A DNA stretch of 18,672 nucleotides from Anaerolineales bacterium UBA4823 (GCA_002402275.1 DHFN01000157.1:2245-20916); one strand, 5' to 3'; positions 1 to 6,733 are shown, counted from the first letter of the stretch. Program-made: numbers and translations. The notes: a model not told the origin generated them from the sequence alone.

Positions 1-162
1 GATGCCCAAAACCAGAAAATCCCCTTTATGCTGGTGATCGGGGATAAAGAAATAGAAAACCATCAAGTGGCATTACGGATGCGATCCGGTGAAAATCCGG
101 GGGCAATGTCATTGGAATCATTTATTGATTTAGCCAATAAAGCAATCGAAACTGGAATATAG
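1..162 (+). CDS. thrS: Threonyl-tRNA synthetase, C-terminal end (partial)
   Basis: The frame is open from base 1 and ends with TAG at 160-162, giving the last 53 residues of a protein that begins outside the window. The segment reads KIPFMLVIGDKEIEN, then VALRMRSGENPGAMSLESF. This matches the end of the class II anticodon-binding domain of threonyl-tRNA synthetase, where IPYMLVVGDKE and RxRxGxxxGxM are typical. The enzyme charges tRNA-Thr with threonine in the cytoplasm, and this domain reads the anticodon. The catalytic core and editing domain are not in the window. The gene converges on folK, whose reading frame overlaps its last 100 bases on the opposite strand. A strong hairpin follows 18 bases after the stop. 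HisS and ProS share the domain fold but fit the sequence less well. Confidence 0.85.
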   Translation, partial: DAQNQKIPFMLVIGDKEIENHQVALRMRSGENPGAMSLESFIDLANKAIETGI

Positions 163-680
163 CCATTCATTTTTTCTGCAGGATGTCCTGGGCTGATTTT
201 TGCCCGCAGGACATCCTCTCTCCGTCGGATATTCCCATCTAAATTAACGGGTTTTTCCCCAAGCAAAATAGGAAAGGGAAATAATCCAGGATTGATTAAT
301 CCCATGACTTCAATGAACGGGATAAGAATGTATGGGTACCGTCCGATGTTCCGATCTAGAATGACTCCATCCCAAAAGATGATATCCAAATCCATCGTCC
401 GCGGTGCAAATTTATCCTCCTGGCGAATCCTGCCTAATTGGGTTTCTACTGGGTGAAGAATTTGATTCTTAAGGGTGTCCAAATCTAAATCCGTAGAATA
501 CAACCCTATTGCATTAAGGAAATTGGGCCCTTTCGAACCTACTGCAGGATTTTCCCAAGCTGAAGAGACTACCAGGGGATTGAGGAATTGATTGAGTTTT
601 TGCACCCCCAGAGGGAGATACGCTTCTGCATTGATGTTTGAGCCAAACAATACTCCGACTAAATGATCAATCGTGTTCAT
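63..680 (-). CDS. folK: 2-amino-4-hydroxy-6-hydroxymethyldihydropteridine pyrophosphokinase (HPPK)
   Basis: HPPK moves pyrophosphate from ATP to 6-hydroxymethyl-7,8-dihydropterin, the step before dihydropteroate synthase in folate synthesis. The N-terminus has the family FGSN motif (residues 12-15), then the PxVGxxGPNFLNA-type segment (about 45-57). The Mg-binding signature APRTMDLDI at 92-100 supplies D97 and D99, with E79 upstream. The start is supported by GAGAGG just before the ATG. Family members are usually about 160-170 residues, but this frame runs to 205. The last 60 or so residues pass through the hairpin at 180-217 and antisense over the end of thrS, with no recognisable domain. 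The segment after DLDI is about eight residues shorter than in the E. coli enzyme, so the H115/R121 loop is not obvious. A separate promoter lies upstream. No folB or folP is adjacent. Confidence 0.85.
   Translation of the reverse strand: MNTIDHLVGVLFGSNINAEAYLPLGVQKLNQFLNPLVVSSAWENPAVGSKGPNFLNAIGLYSTDLDLDTLKNQILHPVETQLGRIRQEDKFAPRTMDLDIIFWDGVILDRNIGRYPYILIPFIEVMGLINPGLFPFPILLGEKPVNLDGNIRRREDVLRAKISPGHPAEKMNGYIPVSIALLAKSINDSNDIAPGFSPDRIRNAT
180..217. terminator. Strong hairpin between convergent thrS and folK, possible terminator
   Basis: GGATGTCCTG (181-190) and CAGGACATCC (207-216) are perfect inverted repeats, extended by an A-T pair at 180/217. An inner GGC/GCC pairing can lengthen the stem around a T-rich loop. 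The hairpin lies 18 bases after the thrS stop, where an intrinsic terminator is expected. There is no clean T-run after it on the plus strand (the next bases are CTCTCC), and none on the minus strand, so canonical rho-independent termination is not certain. It also lies inside the folK reading frame. Confidence 0.5.
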
Positions 681-745
681 GCTATATCCTCTCTAGAGCA
701 CCTCTCGTAACTCTATAAGATATGGCTAAAATAGAAAATTCACGA

Positions 746-774
746 TATATAAATCTAGATTTTGCCATTGCCAA
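746..774 (-). promoter_or_regulatory. Predicted sigma-70-type promoter of folK
   Basis: On the minus strand TTGGCA (plus-strand 769-774) is followed after exactly 17 bases by TATATA (746-751). This is a 5/6 match to the -35 and a partial match to the -10 hexamer, about 65 bases before the folK ATG. It sits in the 170-base gap that separates folK from the reductase gene, which suggests folK can be transcribed on its own. No terminator is seen between the reductase stop and this site, so read-through from folE is also possible. Confidence 0.45.
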
Positions 775-850
775 CCTTATTCACTCTGATGCTCTAGGTC
801 GTCTAATCTATTCCAATCATTAAATTCACAACCACACGTTCCCTTATTTA

Positions 851-1579
851 TCATACTAGATGACGACCACCATCAACATGAATAATCTCACCAGTAATAT
901 ATTCGGGACCGCTCAATAAGAATATAACAGCCTCAGTTACTTCGCTGAGATTAGCCCATCTTTTGATCGGAACTTTTTCGATGATTTGGCTGAAATCTGA
1001 CCCATCCCCAGGGGGCAACACCGCCCCGAGCGCTAACCCATTCACAGCTATTCTAGGTGCAAAAGACACTGCCAAGGATTTCGTCAATGCTGCCAATGCA
1101 GCTTTACTGATCGTATAAGGAATATGATCTCCTGCAGGTCTTAATGCACGCCAATCCAAAATGTTGATAATTCTTCCATGTTCATTTTCAGGTAATTTCT
1201 TCGCAAATGCTTGAGAAAGGAAAAACGGAGCGGTAAGATTCACTTTTAAATGGCGATCCCAATCTTGAAATGAAGTCTCCATCCATTTCAAATCTTCGAA
1301 AATTGCTGCATTATTGACTAAAGCATCCATCCCTCCTAGCTCGTTAAACACTCGATCAATGATATTTTCCAGATTGCCAGTATTCTGTAAATCTTCCTGG
1401 ATTATGATGGCTTTTCTTCCTAGCGATAAGATTTCCTCGGCGGCTTTTTGTGCTTCCTCCATTGATTTTGAATAATGAATAGCTACGTCGGCTCCAGCCT
1501 GGGCAACCGCAAGCGCAAGAGCTCTCCCCACTCGTCTGGCACCTCCCGTAATAAGAATCCGCCTTCCCATTAATTCCAT
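851..1579 (-). CDS. Pteridine reductase-like short-chain dehydrogenase (FolM/PTR1 type)
   Basis: This is a 242-residue classical SDR, the usual length. The nucleotide-binding motif is TGGARRVG (11-18). Its arginine pattern (TGxxxRxG) is typical of pteridine reductases and suits NADPH. NNA (89-91) and N114 follow. The active site is D142, Y155 and K159: aspartate replaces the usual SDR serine, and the 13 and 4 residue spacings are those of Leishmania PTR1 (D181, Y194, K198). Such enzymes reduce dihydropterins or dihydrofolate (FolM makes tetrahydromonapterin; PTR1 reduces biopterin and folate). The gene follows folE after 13 bases on the same strand, which supports a pterin substrate. The first ATG has AAAGGA six to seven bases upstream. 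An alternative is a generic 3-oxoacyl-ACP reductase-like SDR, but the Asp makes that less likely. The exact substrate is inferred. Confidence 0.75.
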   Translation of the reverse strand: MELMGRRILITGGARRVGRALALAVAQAGADVAIHYSKSMEEAQKAAEEILSLGRKAIIIQEDLQNTGNLENIIDRVFNELGGMDALVNNAAIFEDLKWMETSFQDWDRHLKVNLTAPFFLSQAFAKKLPENEHGRIINILDWRALRPAGDHIPYTISKAALAALTKSLAVSFAPRIAVNGLALGAVLPPGDGSDFSQIIEKVPIKRWANLSEVTEAVIFLLSGPEYITGEIIHVDGGRHLV

Positions 1580-1592
1580 AGCAGTCCTTTAA

Positions 1593-2237
1593 TTAATCAA
1601 CATGTGGTCGGGATAATTGGGCGTAGAAATCTTGGCGAAGGTCCCCATCATTTTTAAAAAGCCCGCGCATCACTCTTGTGGTCATCATGGTTTCCGATTT
1701 TTTCACTCCCCGCATCATTGCGCACATGTGGGCGCCCTCCACAACCACCGCAATGCCCTTTGGATGCAATAATTCATCAAGCGAATCTGCAATCTGAGTC
1801 GTCATCCGCTCTTGCACCTGCAACCGCCTGGTATACATTTCTACTATGCGGGGTATTTTACTTAAACCAATTATTTTTCCATTGGGTATATAGGCAACAT
1901 GAACCTTGCCAAAGAATGGCAACATGTGATGCTCACACAAGCTATAAAATTCGATGTCTCTCACTAAAACCATATCATCGTAATCCACATCGAATAAAGC
2001 ACCATTTACCAGAGCTTCGATGTCAATCGAATACCCTGCGGTTAATTCATTATACATCCTAGCTACTCTTTCGGGAGTGTGTTTTAGTCCATCACGGCTT
2101 GGATCTTCACCGATTTCGGTAAGGATATTTTGGACTGATTGTTGTATAGAATCAGATGGACCAACGCTTTCATCCAAGATTATGTACGGTTGGGTTGCAA
2201 TCCGTAATTCTACATTAGAAGATATTTGAGTTTCCAT
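1593..2237 (-). CDS. folE: GTP cyclohydrolase I
   Basis: This enzyme opens GTP and rearranges it to 7,8-dihydroneopterin triphosphate, the first committed step of folate (and other pterin) synthesis. The 214-residue protein has a variable N-terminal tail of about 30 residues. The T-fold domain then begins at QNILTEIGEDPSRDGLKHTP. Zinc ligands are C101 and H104 in CEHH and C172 in HMCAMMRG; H103 and H170 correspond to catalytic histidines of the E. coli enzyme. SKIPRIVEMYTRRLQVQERM (126-145) is the family signature. The metal-binding cysteines are present, so this is the zinc type and not a FolE2. It is the first gene of the minus-strand pterin cluster, with GAGG upstream of the ATG and a good promoter in the divergent region. 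Confidence 0.96.
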   Translation of the reverse strand: METQISSNVELRIATQPYIILDESVGPSDSIQQSVQNILTEIGEDPSRDGLKHTPERVARMYNELTAGYSIDIEALVNGALFDVDYDDMVLVRDIEFYSLCEHHMLPFFGKVHVAYIPNGKIIGLSKIPRIVEMYTRRLQVQERMTTQIADSLDELLHPKGIAVVVEGAHMCAMMRGVKKSETMMTTRVMRGLFKNDGDLRQDFYAQLSRPHVD

Positions 2238-2271
2238 TTTAAAACCTCAATTAATATGACAATATATATCT

Positions 2272-2300
2272 ATTTTATCATATAATAGTTTATCTTTCAA
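2272..2300 (-). promoter_or_regulatory. Predicted sigma-70-type promoter of the folE cluster
   Basis: On the minus strand TTGAAA (plus-strand 2295-2300) and TAAAAT (2272-2277) are separated by exactly 17 bases; each hexamer matches consensus at 5 of 6 positions. TG one base before the -10 gives an extended -10 element. The site is about 35 bases upstream of the folE start codon, leaving a short leader that contains the GAGG ribosome-binding site. It is the best promoter visible in the window. Confidence 0.65.
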
Positions 2301-2361
2301 GTTCTAAACCGCTTTTAATCAAGCCGCCAATTCAAGGTGTACCTTATAGGAGGTAACGATC

Positions 2362-2382
2362 ATGAACCTTTCAAAAGTGTAA
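2362..2382 (+). other. Six-codon mini-ORF with a near-perfect Shine-Dalgarno
   Basis: AGGAGGT at 2348-2354 lies seven bases before an ATG that opens a six-codon frame (MNLSKV) ending with TAA at 2380-2382. This is the strongest ribosome-binding site in the divergent region, yet the next real gene starts 66-87 bases later with no good site of its own. It could be a leader peptide, a standby site, or a remnant. An imperfect palindrome, AAGGT-GT-ACCTT (2334-2345), lies just upstream, and ACCT (2341-2344) could pair with AGGT inside the Shine-Dalgarno. There is no homology support. Confidence 0.3.
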
Positions 2383-2442
2383 ATTGATTTTACTGTTATT
2401 TTATGGCATATTAATCATGTTGAATTTATAGTTGTGAATAGA

Positions 2443-2462
2443 TTTGAATGGGTTTGAATGGG
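2443..2462 (+). repeat. Tandem 10-base repeat at the start of the small HTH gene
   Basis: TTTGAATGGG occurs twice back to back (2443-2452 and 2453-2462) and is followed by TTT. Each copy contains an ATG. The first ATG (2448) is in frame with the HTH gene and the second (2458) is not. The duplication therefore overlaps the possible translation start. Confidence 0.6.
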
Positions 2463-2690
2463 TTTATTATGAACCAATATCCTCCTTCGTTACAACACTT
2501 ATCCCTCCTCACTGCCAAAGAAGCAGCCGGTTATTTACATATAAGCTTATCAACCCTTTATCGGATGGAACAAAAAGGGTTAATCACTCCAAAACGCACA
2601 CCCGGGGGTCACCGCCGATATTCTATCGAGATGCTAGATGAGTGCCTGGCAAGTTCACCCTCTCGACTTGAACGTGAATTACCGAAATGA
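2448..2690 (+). CDS. Small MerR/excisionase-like helix-turn-helix protein
   Basis: The 80-residue protein is essentially one winged helix-turn-helix of the MerR/HTH_17 (excisionase, BldC-like) type. The core LLTAKEAAGYLHISLSTLYR is followed by GLITPKRTPGGHRRYS and a short tail. The TPGGHRRY wing is the family hallmark for DNA contact. There is no effector domain, so it probably binds DNA alone or with a partner. The start is uncertain. ATG 2448 lies in a 10-base tandem repeat, while ATG 2469 would give a 73-residue protein starting just before the domain; neither has a clear ribosome-binding site. Its TGA overlaps the ATG of the next gene (ATGA), so it is translationally coupled to a REC-PAS-kinase-like protein. 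There is no sign of a phage or integrase nearby. A target within this operon or the flagellar genes is speculative. Confidence 0.75.
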   Translation: MGLNGFIMNQYPPSLQHLSLLTAKEAAGYLHISLSTLYRMEQKGLITPKRTPGGHRRYSIEMLDECLASSPSRLERELPK

Positions 2691-4195
2691 CCACCCCATT
2701 TAAACTATCTGCTCCGGATTTGATCCACGTCCTCATTGTGGAGGATAATCTCGATCACGCAAACCTCATGCAGGAATGCCTTTCTTTCATGGATAAATTT
2801 GAGTGCCAATCCGTTAATTCTATTCATTCTATGTGGCGGGTGATTCAAGAAAAACCTCCTGACATTATTTTATTGGATAATTACCTTCAAGATGGCAAAG
2901 GGTTAGATGTCCTCGCCCATCTCGCCAGTGAGTTTCCCTTAATCCCGATTGTAATGATCACTTCACTAGGCAATGAACAAATCGCTGTTCAAGCTCTCCA
3001 TACTGGCGCAGCAGATTACTGGATAAAAGACGAGAATTATTGGGCAGCTCTGCCAGAATTGGTTGATAAAACGGTAACATCCTATGCAATCAAGAAAACC
3101 CTTGAACAAAATCGGGAACAAATACGATATCAAGCCCTCCTTCTGCGTAATATGCGCGATGCAATAGTCGTTTGGAACACAAATGGGATGATTACCTTTT
3201 GGAATCCTGAGGCAGAAAATACCTTTAAATTAACCAATCATCAGGTAATCGGAAAACCTGTAGTGGAAATCTATACTCAATTATTTCAGCCTTCGATACA
3301 ATTTCCTTTTACTGAAAAATTCCACTCCAGAGAAACAGAAAGAAAAGTCATCAACCTTCCAGGTGAGCATTGGATAAGTTCCCATATTACCCCTCTTTAT
3401 GATCCCGATCGAGAAAATAAATTAATGGGTTATCTGGATGTAATCCGCGATATCACCCAACCTAAGCTCTTAGAAGAGCGGATTCTTTTCTCTCAGATTC
3501 AGCTCTCTCGCTCCACCCAGTTAGCAGCTATCGCAGACTTAGCTGATGGGGTTGCTCATCAAATCAATAATCCCCTATCCACAATTATTGCTGAATCCCA
3601 AATCTTATTGTCCGAACTCGATCCAGGTCAGTCTGGTTATGAATCTGCCAAAGCAATTGAGAATGCAGGCTGGCGGGTTCAGAAAGCAGTTCAACATTTA
3701 TTGGATTTTGGCCGTCCGCCAGCCACAAGTTTTGAACCAATCTCGGTGAACGAGACAATCGAACAAGCCCTGCGTATTATAGGAGATAAAATTCGAGCCG
3801 ATGGTGTGCAACTCCAATGCAATTTGGCAAGAAACTTGCCACTAATATCAGGGAACCAACAAAAAATTATCGCTTTATGGATCAACTTGTTAATGCTGGC
3901 AAAAGACGGGTTAATCGAGGTGAACCACCCAGAGATCAAAATCACATCCTTGCCTTTCAACGGCACTCAAATCCTGATTATGATTCATGATAACGGGAAA
4001 ACAATTCCAGCGAAAGATCTTTCCCAAATTTACACCACTAGTTTTTTCAAAGAATTGGGCGGTCGGGGAAGTGGAATTGAGATCAATATTTGTGAAGAAA
4101 TCCTTCGGCAACACGAGGGAAAATTAACCATCGAGAGTGATCCTCAGAAAGGGACAACCTTTCAAGTTTCTTTTTTAGCGGAGGTTATTAAATGA
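2687..4195 (+). CDS. REC-PAS-HisKA-HATPase signalling protein, likely degenerate kinase
   Basis: This 502-residue cytoplasmic protein has no membrane segment. An N-terminal receiver domain (about 13-130) has acidic E19/D20, phospho-acceptor D64, T92 and K114. A PAS domain spans about 150-260. A HisKA dimerisation helix has H291 (GVAHQINNPL), and a HATPase_c-like domain spans about 385-500. The catalytic half looks damaged when compared with the kinase at 5004. The residue after the histidine is Q292 instead of Glu. The N-box magnesium-binding Asn is L404. The G1 motif reads DNGKT instead of DxGxG, and the G2 loop reads GSGIEI instead of GTGLGL, placing E465 at a glycine. Autophosphorylation is therefore doubtful. 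It may act as a phosphatase, adaptor or heterodimer partner, or as a target through its intact receiver. ATGA overlaps tie it to both neighbours. Confidence 0.85.
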   Translation: MTTPFKLSAPDLIHVLIVEDNLDHANLMQECLSFMDKFECQSVNSIHSMWRVIQEKPPDIILLDNYLQDGKGLDVLAHLASEFPLIPIVMITSLGNEQIAVQALHTGAADYWIKDENYWAALPELVDKTVTSYAIKKTLEQNREQIRYQALLLRNMRDAIVVWNTNGMITFWNPEAENTFKLTNHQVIGKPVVEIYTQLFQPSIQFPFTEKFHSRETERKVINLPGEHWISSHITPLYDPDRENKLMGYLDVIRDITQPKLLEERILFSQIQLSRSTQLAAIADLADGVAHQINNPLSTIIAESQILLSELDPGQSGYESAKAIENAGWRVQKAVQHLLDFGRPPATSFEPISVNETIEQALRIIGDKIRADGVQLQCNLARNLPLISGNQQKIIALWINLLMLAKDGLIEVNHPEIKITSLPFNGTQILIMIHDNGKTIPAKDLSQIYTTSFFKELGGRGSGIEINICEEILRQHEGKLTIESDPQKGTTFQVSFLAEVIK

Positions 4196-5007
4196 GTATT
4201 TATAATGTTTTAGTGATAGAAGATGACGAGATAGTTGCCCGCACGGTAGAGCGAAGTTTGCGCGGCGAAGAATTTAAGATCACAACGGTTAATAGCGGGG
4301 TAGAGGGATTAAAGATTGCCCGAAAACTCTTACCGGATATTGTTATTTTAGATGTAGTGATGCCAGGTATGGATGGTTATACCGTTTGCCGTGAAATGCG
4401 GGCTGACCCGGCTCTCTCGGATGTGCCCATCTTATTCCTGACTGCCAAAATCAAAGATGAAGATAAAATCACCGGTTTTAATGCTGGTGCTGATGATTAC
4501 TTGAGCAAACCATTCAATATAGACGAATTAATTCTGCGCGTCCGTGCCATATTAAGACGAAGTGGTCAACGGAAACAACCCACTGAATCTACCCTCCCCT
4601 CAGGAACATCCAGCAATTCACTTCCTGAAAGAGTCCAAACAATCTTAAGCAAAATCAATACTGAATCAAAAGCCATTGAAGCAGAAAATTGTTTAATAGT
4701 AGGGGAATATGTTTTAGATACTCGTTCCTATGAACTTTATACACCCAATAAGGGAAAACTCCGTCTTACACCAGTCCAGTATGATTTACTCTATCATTTA
4801 ATGAGTCATACTGGGCAAATATTTTCACCTGCCCGGTTACTTGATGAAGTATGGGATTACCCTTCCGATGCCGGCAGCCCGGATTTAGTGCGTGTTCACA
4901 TTAAAAATTTGCGAGAAAGAATTGAAGATGATCCTACTTCACCAAAATTTATTCAAACAGTCCCTGGTTATGGATATACGATTAATCCTGCCTCTGTTGA
5001 ATCATGA
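4192..5007 (+). CDS. OmpR/PhoB-family response regulator
   Basis: A two-component transcription factor of 271 residues. The receiver (about 4-120) has E10/D11/D12, phospho-acceptor D54 (VILDVVMPGMDG), T84 and K106 (SKPF). A polar linker of about 45 residues follows, longer than usual. The winged-helix DNA-binding domain (about 168-266) has the LTPVQYDLLYHLMSHTGQ, LLDEVWDY and VHIKNLRERIEDD segments and ends with the wing VPGYGYTI. It starts in an ATGA overlap with the preceding gene, behind a good GGAGG site, and its own stop overlaps the start of the next kinase. That kinase is its likely phosphodonor, and the upstream degenerate kinase is a possible modulator. Target genes cannot be read from the sequence. 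The flagellar operon starts 1.7 kb downstream on the same strand and is a candidate. Confidence 0.93.
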   Translation: MSIYNVLVIEDDEIVARTVERSLRGEEFKITTVNSGVEGLKIARKLLPDIVILDVVMPGMDGYTVCREMRADPALSDVPILFLTAKIKDEDKITGFNAGADDYLSKPFNIDELILRVRAILRRSGQRKQPTESTLPSGTSSNSLPERVQTILSKINTESKAIEAENCLIVGEYVLDTRSYELYTPNKGKLRLTPVQYDLLYHLMSHTGQIFSPARLLDEVWDYPSDAGSPDLVRVHIKNLRERIEDDPTSPKFIQTVPGYGYTINPASVES

Positions 5008-6617
5008 AATCAAACAAGACGGACATCTATACCGAATTACTCCTCACCTGCAGCAAAGAGAATCTGGAACAGTCCTCTTTGCAAGAATGGTTCATTGAAA
5101 AATTGGTGCAGGTTTTCAAATCTGAATGGGCTGTTTTACTCCTTTTCCACCCCGATAGTGCCGAACAAACAATTATCTATCATACTCATCCCAAAGCCAC
5201 TTGGTGCTATATACCGGATTTTAAATGGACAAATCATGATTTAGCTGAGCCGATTTTACAGAGGAAAAGCTATCTTAACAATAATGAATCCCCTAATCAA
5301 ACCTGGTTTGATCCTAAAGTAAAAATCGAGATCCATTCCATACTACTCCAACCGTTATTTTGGGAAGATCAAATCCTAGGGGGAATCACCTTGATCAACC
5401 ACAAAAAAGGACAATTCACATCCCTAGATCAAGAACTGCTCGGGGACTTAGGTGAGGTTTTATCTAAGAATGTGTTCCAACAACGTTTATTGCAGCAACT
5501 CAAAATTGATAATGCCAATTTAGAAGTTAATCAATGGCAATTATTACGCTCACGGAACATCTTGCGAGCTCTTTTTGACAGCATTCCGATGTCTATGTAT
5601 ATCGTGGATAAGAAATTTCACCTCACGGCGATCAATATGGACCGTGCTAATCGGATAAACGCTACACCCAGTGAACTATTTGGGCGGCGTTGTTATGAAG
5701 CTTTATATCATACTCCGGATATCTGTCCCGATTGTAAAGTTATTGATTCATTATTTGGAGGAAAAAATACAACCCGATCGAAAAGACAGAGGTTGGAAGA
5801 TGAGCAACACTTAGAATGGGAAATCAATACTTTCCCTATTCTTGATGATGCCAATGTGGTTACCCAAGCAATTGTTCTCGAGCAAGATGTCACCGAGAAA
5901 AGACGCCTGGAATCCAGTTTGATTCAGTCGGAGAAACTAGCCGCGGTCGGGCAACTTGCTGCGGGTCTTGCCCATGAAATTAATAATCCACTCACAGCTA
6001 TCATTGCTAATACTCAATTGCTCCAAAGGGAACTCCATAGCAATGAAGATGCAATGGAGATGATTGATCTAATTGCCAGAGCTGGGCAGAGAGCTGCTCA
6101 GGTAGTTCGTAATTTGTTAGATATGGCTCGCAAAGAAGAATATGTTTTTGAACCCCTCGACCTCGATCAAAACCTCCAAAAAGCTTTTTCGCTTGTTCAA
6201 CATGAATTGATCACCCACGCCATTAAGCTCACTTATGAACCTGGGGAAGGGCTCCCGAAGATTCTTGCCAGCAAAGATCATCTACAAGGAGTTTGGGTTA
6301 ATATATTAACGAATGCAATTGATTCTTTAGAGGATACCGAACAACGGGAGATCCGCGTAACCACTTGCGTTCAAAATAATGAAGTAAAAGTGGTTATTAT
6401 GGACAATGGCAAAGGGATCCCCACTGAACGGCTCAATCGCATTTTTGAACCATTTTACACCACCAAAGCACCCGGTCGTGGTACTGGACTAGGATTATCT
6501 CTCTGTCACCAAATCATCAAGCAGCATGGGGGAAACATTCATGTAGACAGCGAACTGGGAGTGGGGACAATTTTTACGATTGCATTACCTCTTGATCAAA
6601 TCACCCCCTCTCAATAA
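5004..6617 (+). CDS. GAF-PAS sensor histidine kinase, cytoplasmic
   Basis: The 537-residue kinase has no membrane segment. The N-terminal 160 or so residues look like a GAF domain (LLQPLFWEDQILGGITLINH near 114-133). A PAS domain (about 185-300) contains C230, C241 and C244 in a CYEALYHTPDICPDC arrangement. The HisKA helix has H324 in GLAHEINNPLTAI. The HATPase_c domain is complete: N-box N437 (VNILTNAIDSL), G1 DNGKGIP (467-473), F-box FEPFYTTK (481-488) and G2 GRGTGLGL (491-498). This is the NtrB/AtoS-like class. It is very probably the active kinase for the OmpR-type regulator whose stop codon overlaps its start (ATGA, with no clear ribosome-binding site, so translational coupling is likely). 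The ligand is unknown. The PAS cysteines suggest redox, metal or heme sensing but do not prove it. Confidence 0.92.
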   Translation: MKSNKTDIYTELLLTCSKENLEQSSLQEWFIEKLVQVFKSEWAVLLLFHPDSAEQTIIYHTHPKATWCYIPDFKWTNHDLAEPILQRKSYLNNNESPNQTWFDPKVKIEIHSILLQPLFWEDQILGGITLINHKKGQFTSLDQELLGDLGEVLSKNVFQQRLLQQLKIDNANLEVNQWQLLRSRNILRALFDSIPMSMYIVDKKFHLTAINMDRANRINATPSELFGRRCYEALYHTPDICPDCKVIDSLFGGKNTTRSKRQRLEDEQHLEWEINTFPILDDANVVTQAIVLEQDVTEKRRLESSLIQSEKLAAVGQLAAGLAHEINNPLTAIIANTQLLQRELHSNEDAMEMIDLIARAGQRAAQVVRNLLDMARKEEYVFEPLDLDQNLQKAFSLVQHELITHAIKLTYEPGEGLPKILASKDHLQGVWVNILTNAIDSLEDTEQREIRVTTCVQNNEVKVVIMDNGKGIPTERLNRIFEPFYTTKAPGRGTGLGLSLCHQIIKQHGGNIHVDSELGVGTIFTIALPLDQITPSQ

Positions 6618-6733
6618 AACCTAAATTTAATCGGGATTTTATTTTTAGGCGATCTTTACATACCCTTCACAGGCATTTTATGCATATCTAGCCTACCCTA
6701 TGTTAAATTCAATGTTGATAAATTTATGTTTGA

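Noticed and set aside
1676..2062. Plus-strand open frame opposite folE
   Set aside because: It is antisense to a clear GTP cyclohydrolase I, has odd residue composition, matches no known domain and has no ribosome-binding site.
2448..2690. HTH gene as a phage excisionase marking an integrated element
   Set aside because: No integrase, attachment repeats or phage genes are nearby, and the gene is coupled to a two-component operon.
6620..6649. Inverted repeat CCTAAA/TTTAGG after the sensor kinase as a terminator
   Set aside because: The stem is only six mostly A-T pairs with a long, poorly paired interior and no T-run after it.
6618..6733. Flagellar sigma-28 or sigma-54 promoter before flbD
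   Set aside because: No TAAA-N15-GCCGATAA-like or GG-N10-GC element was found. TTTACA at 6655-6660 lacks a matching -10 at 16-18 bases.
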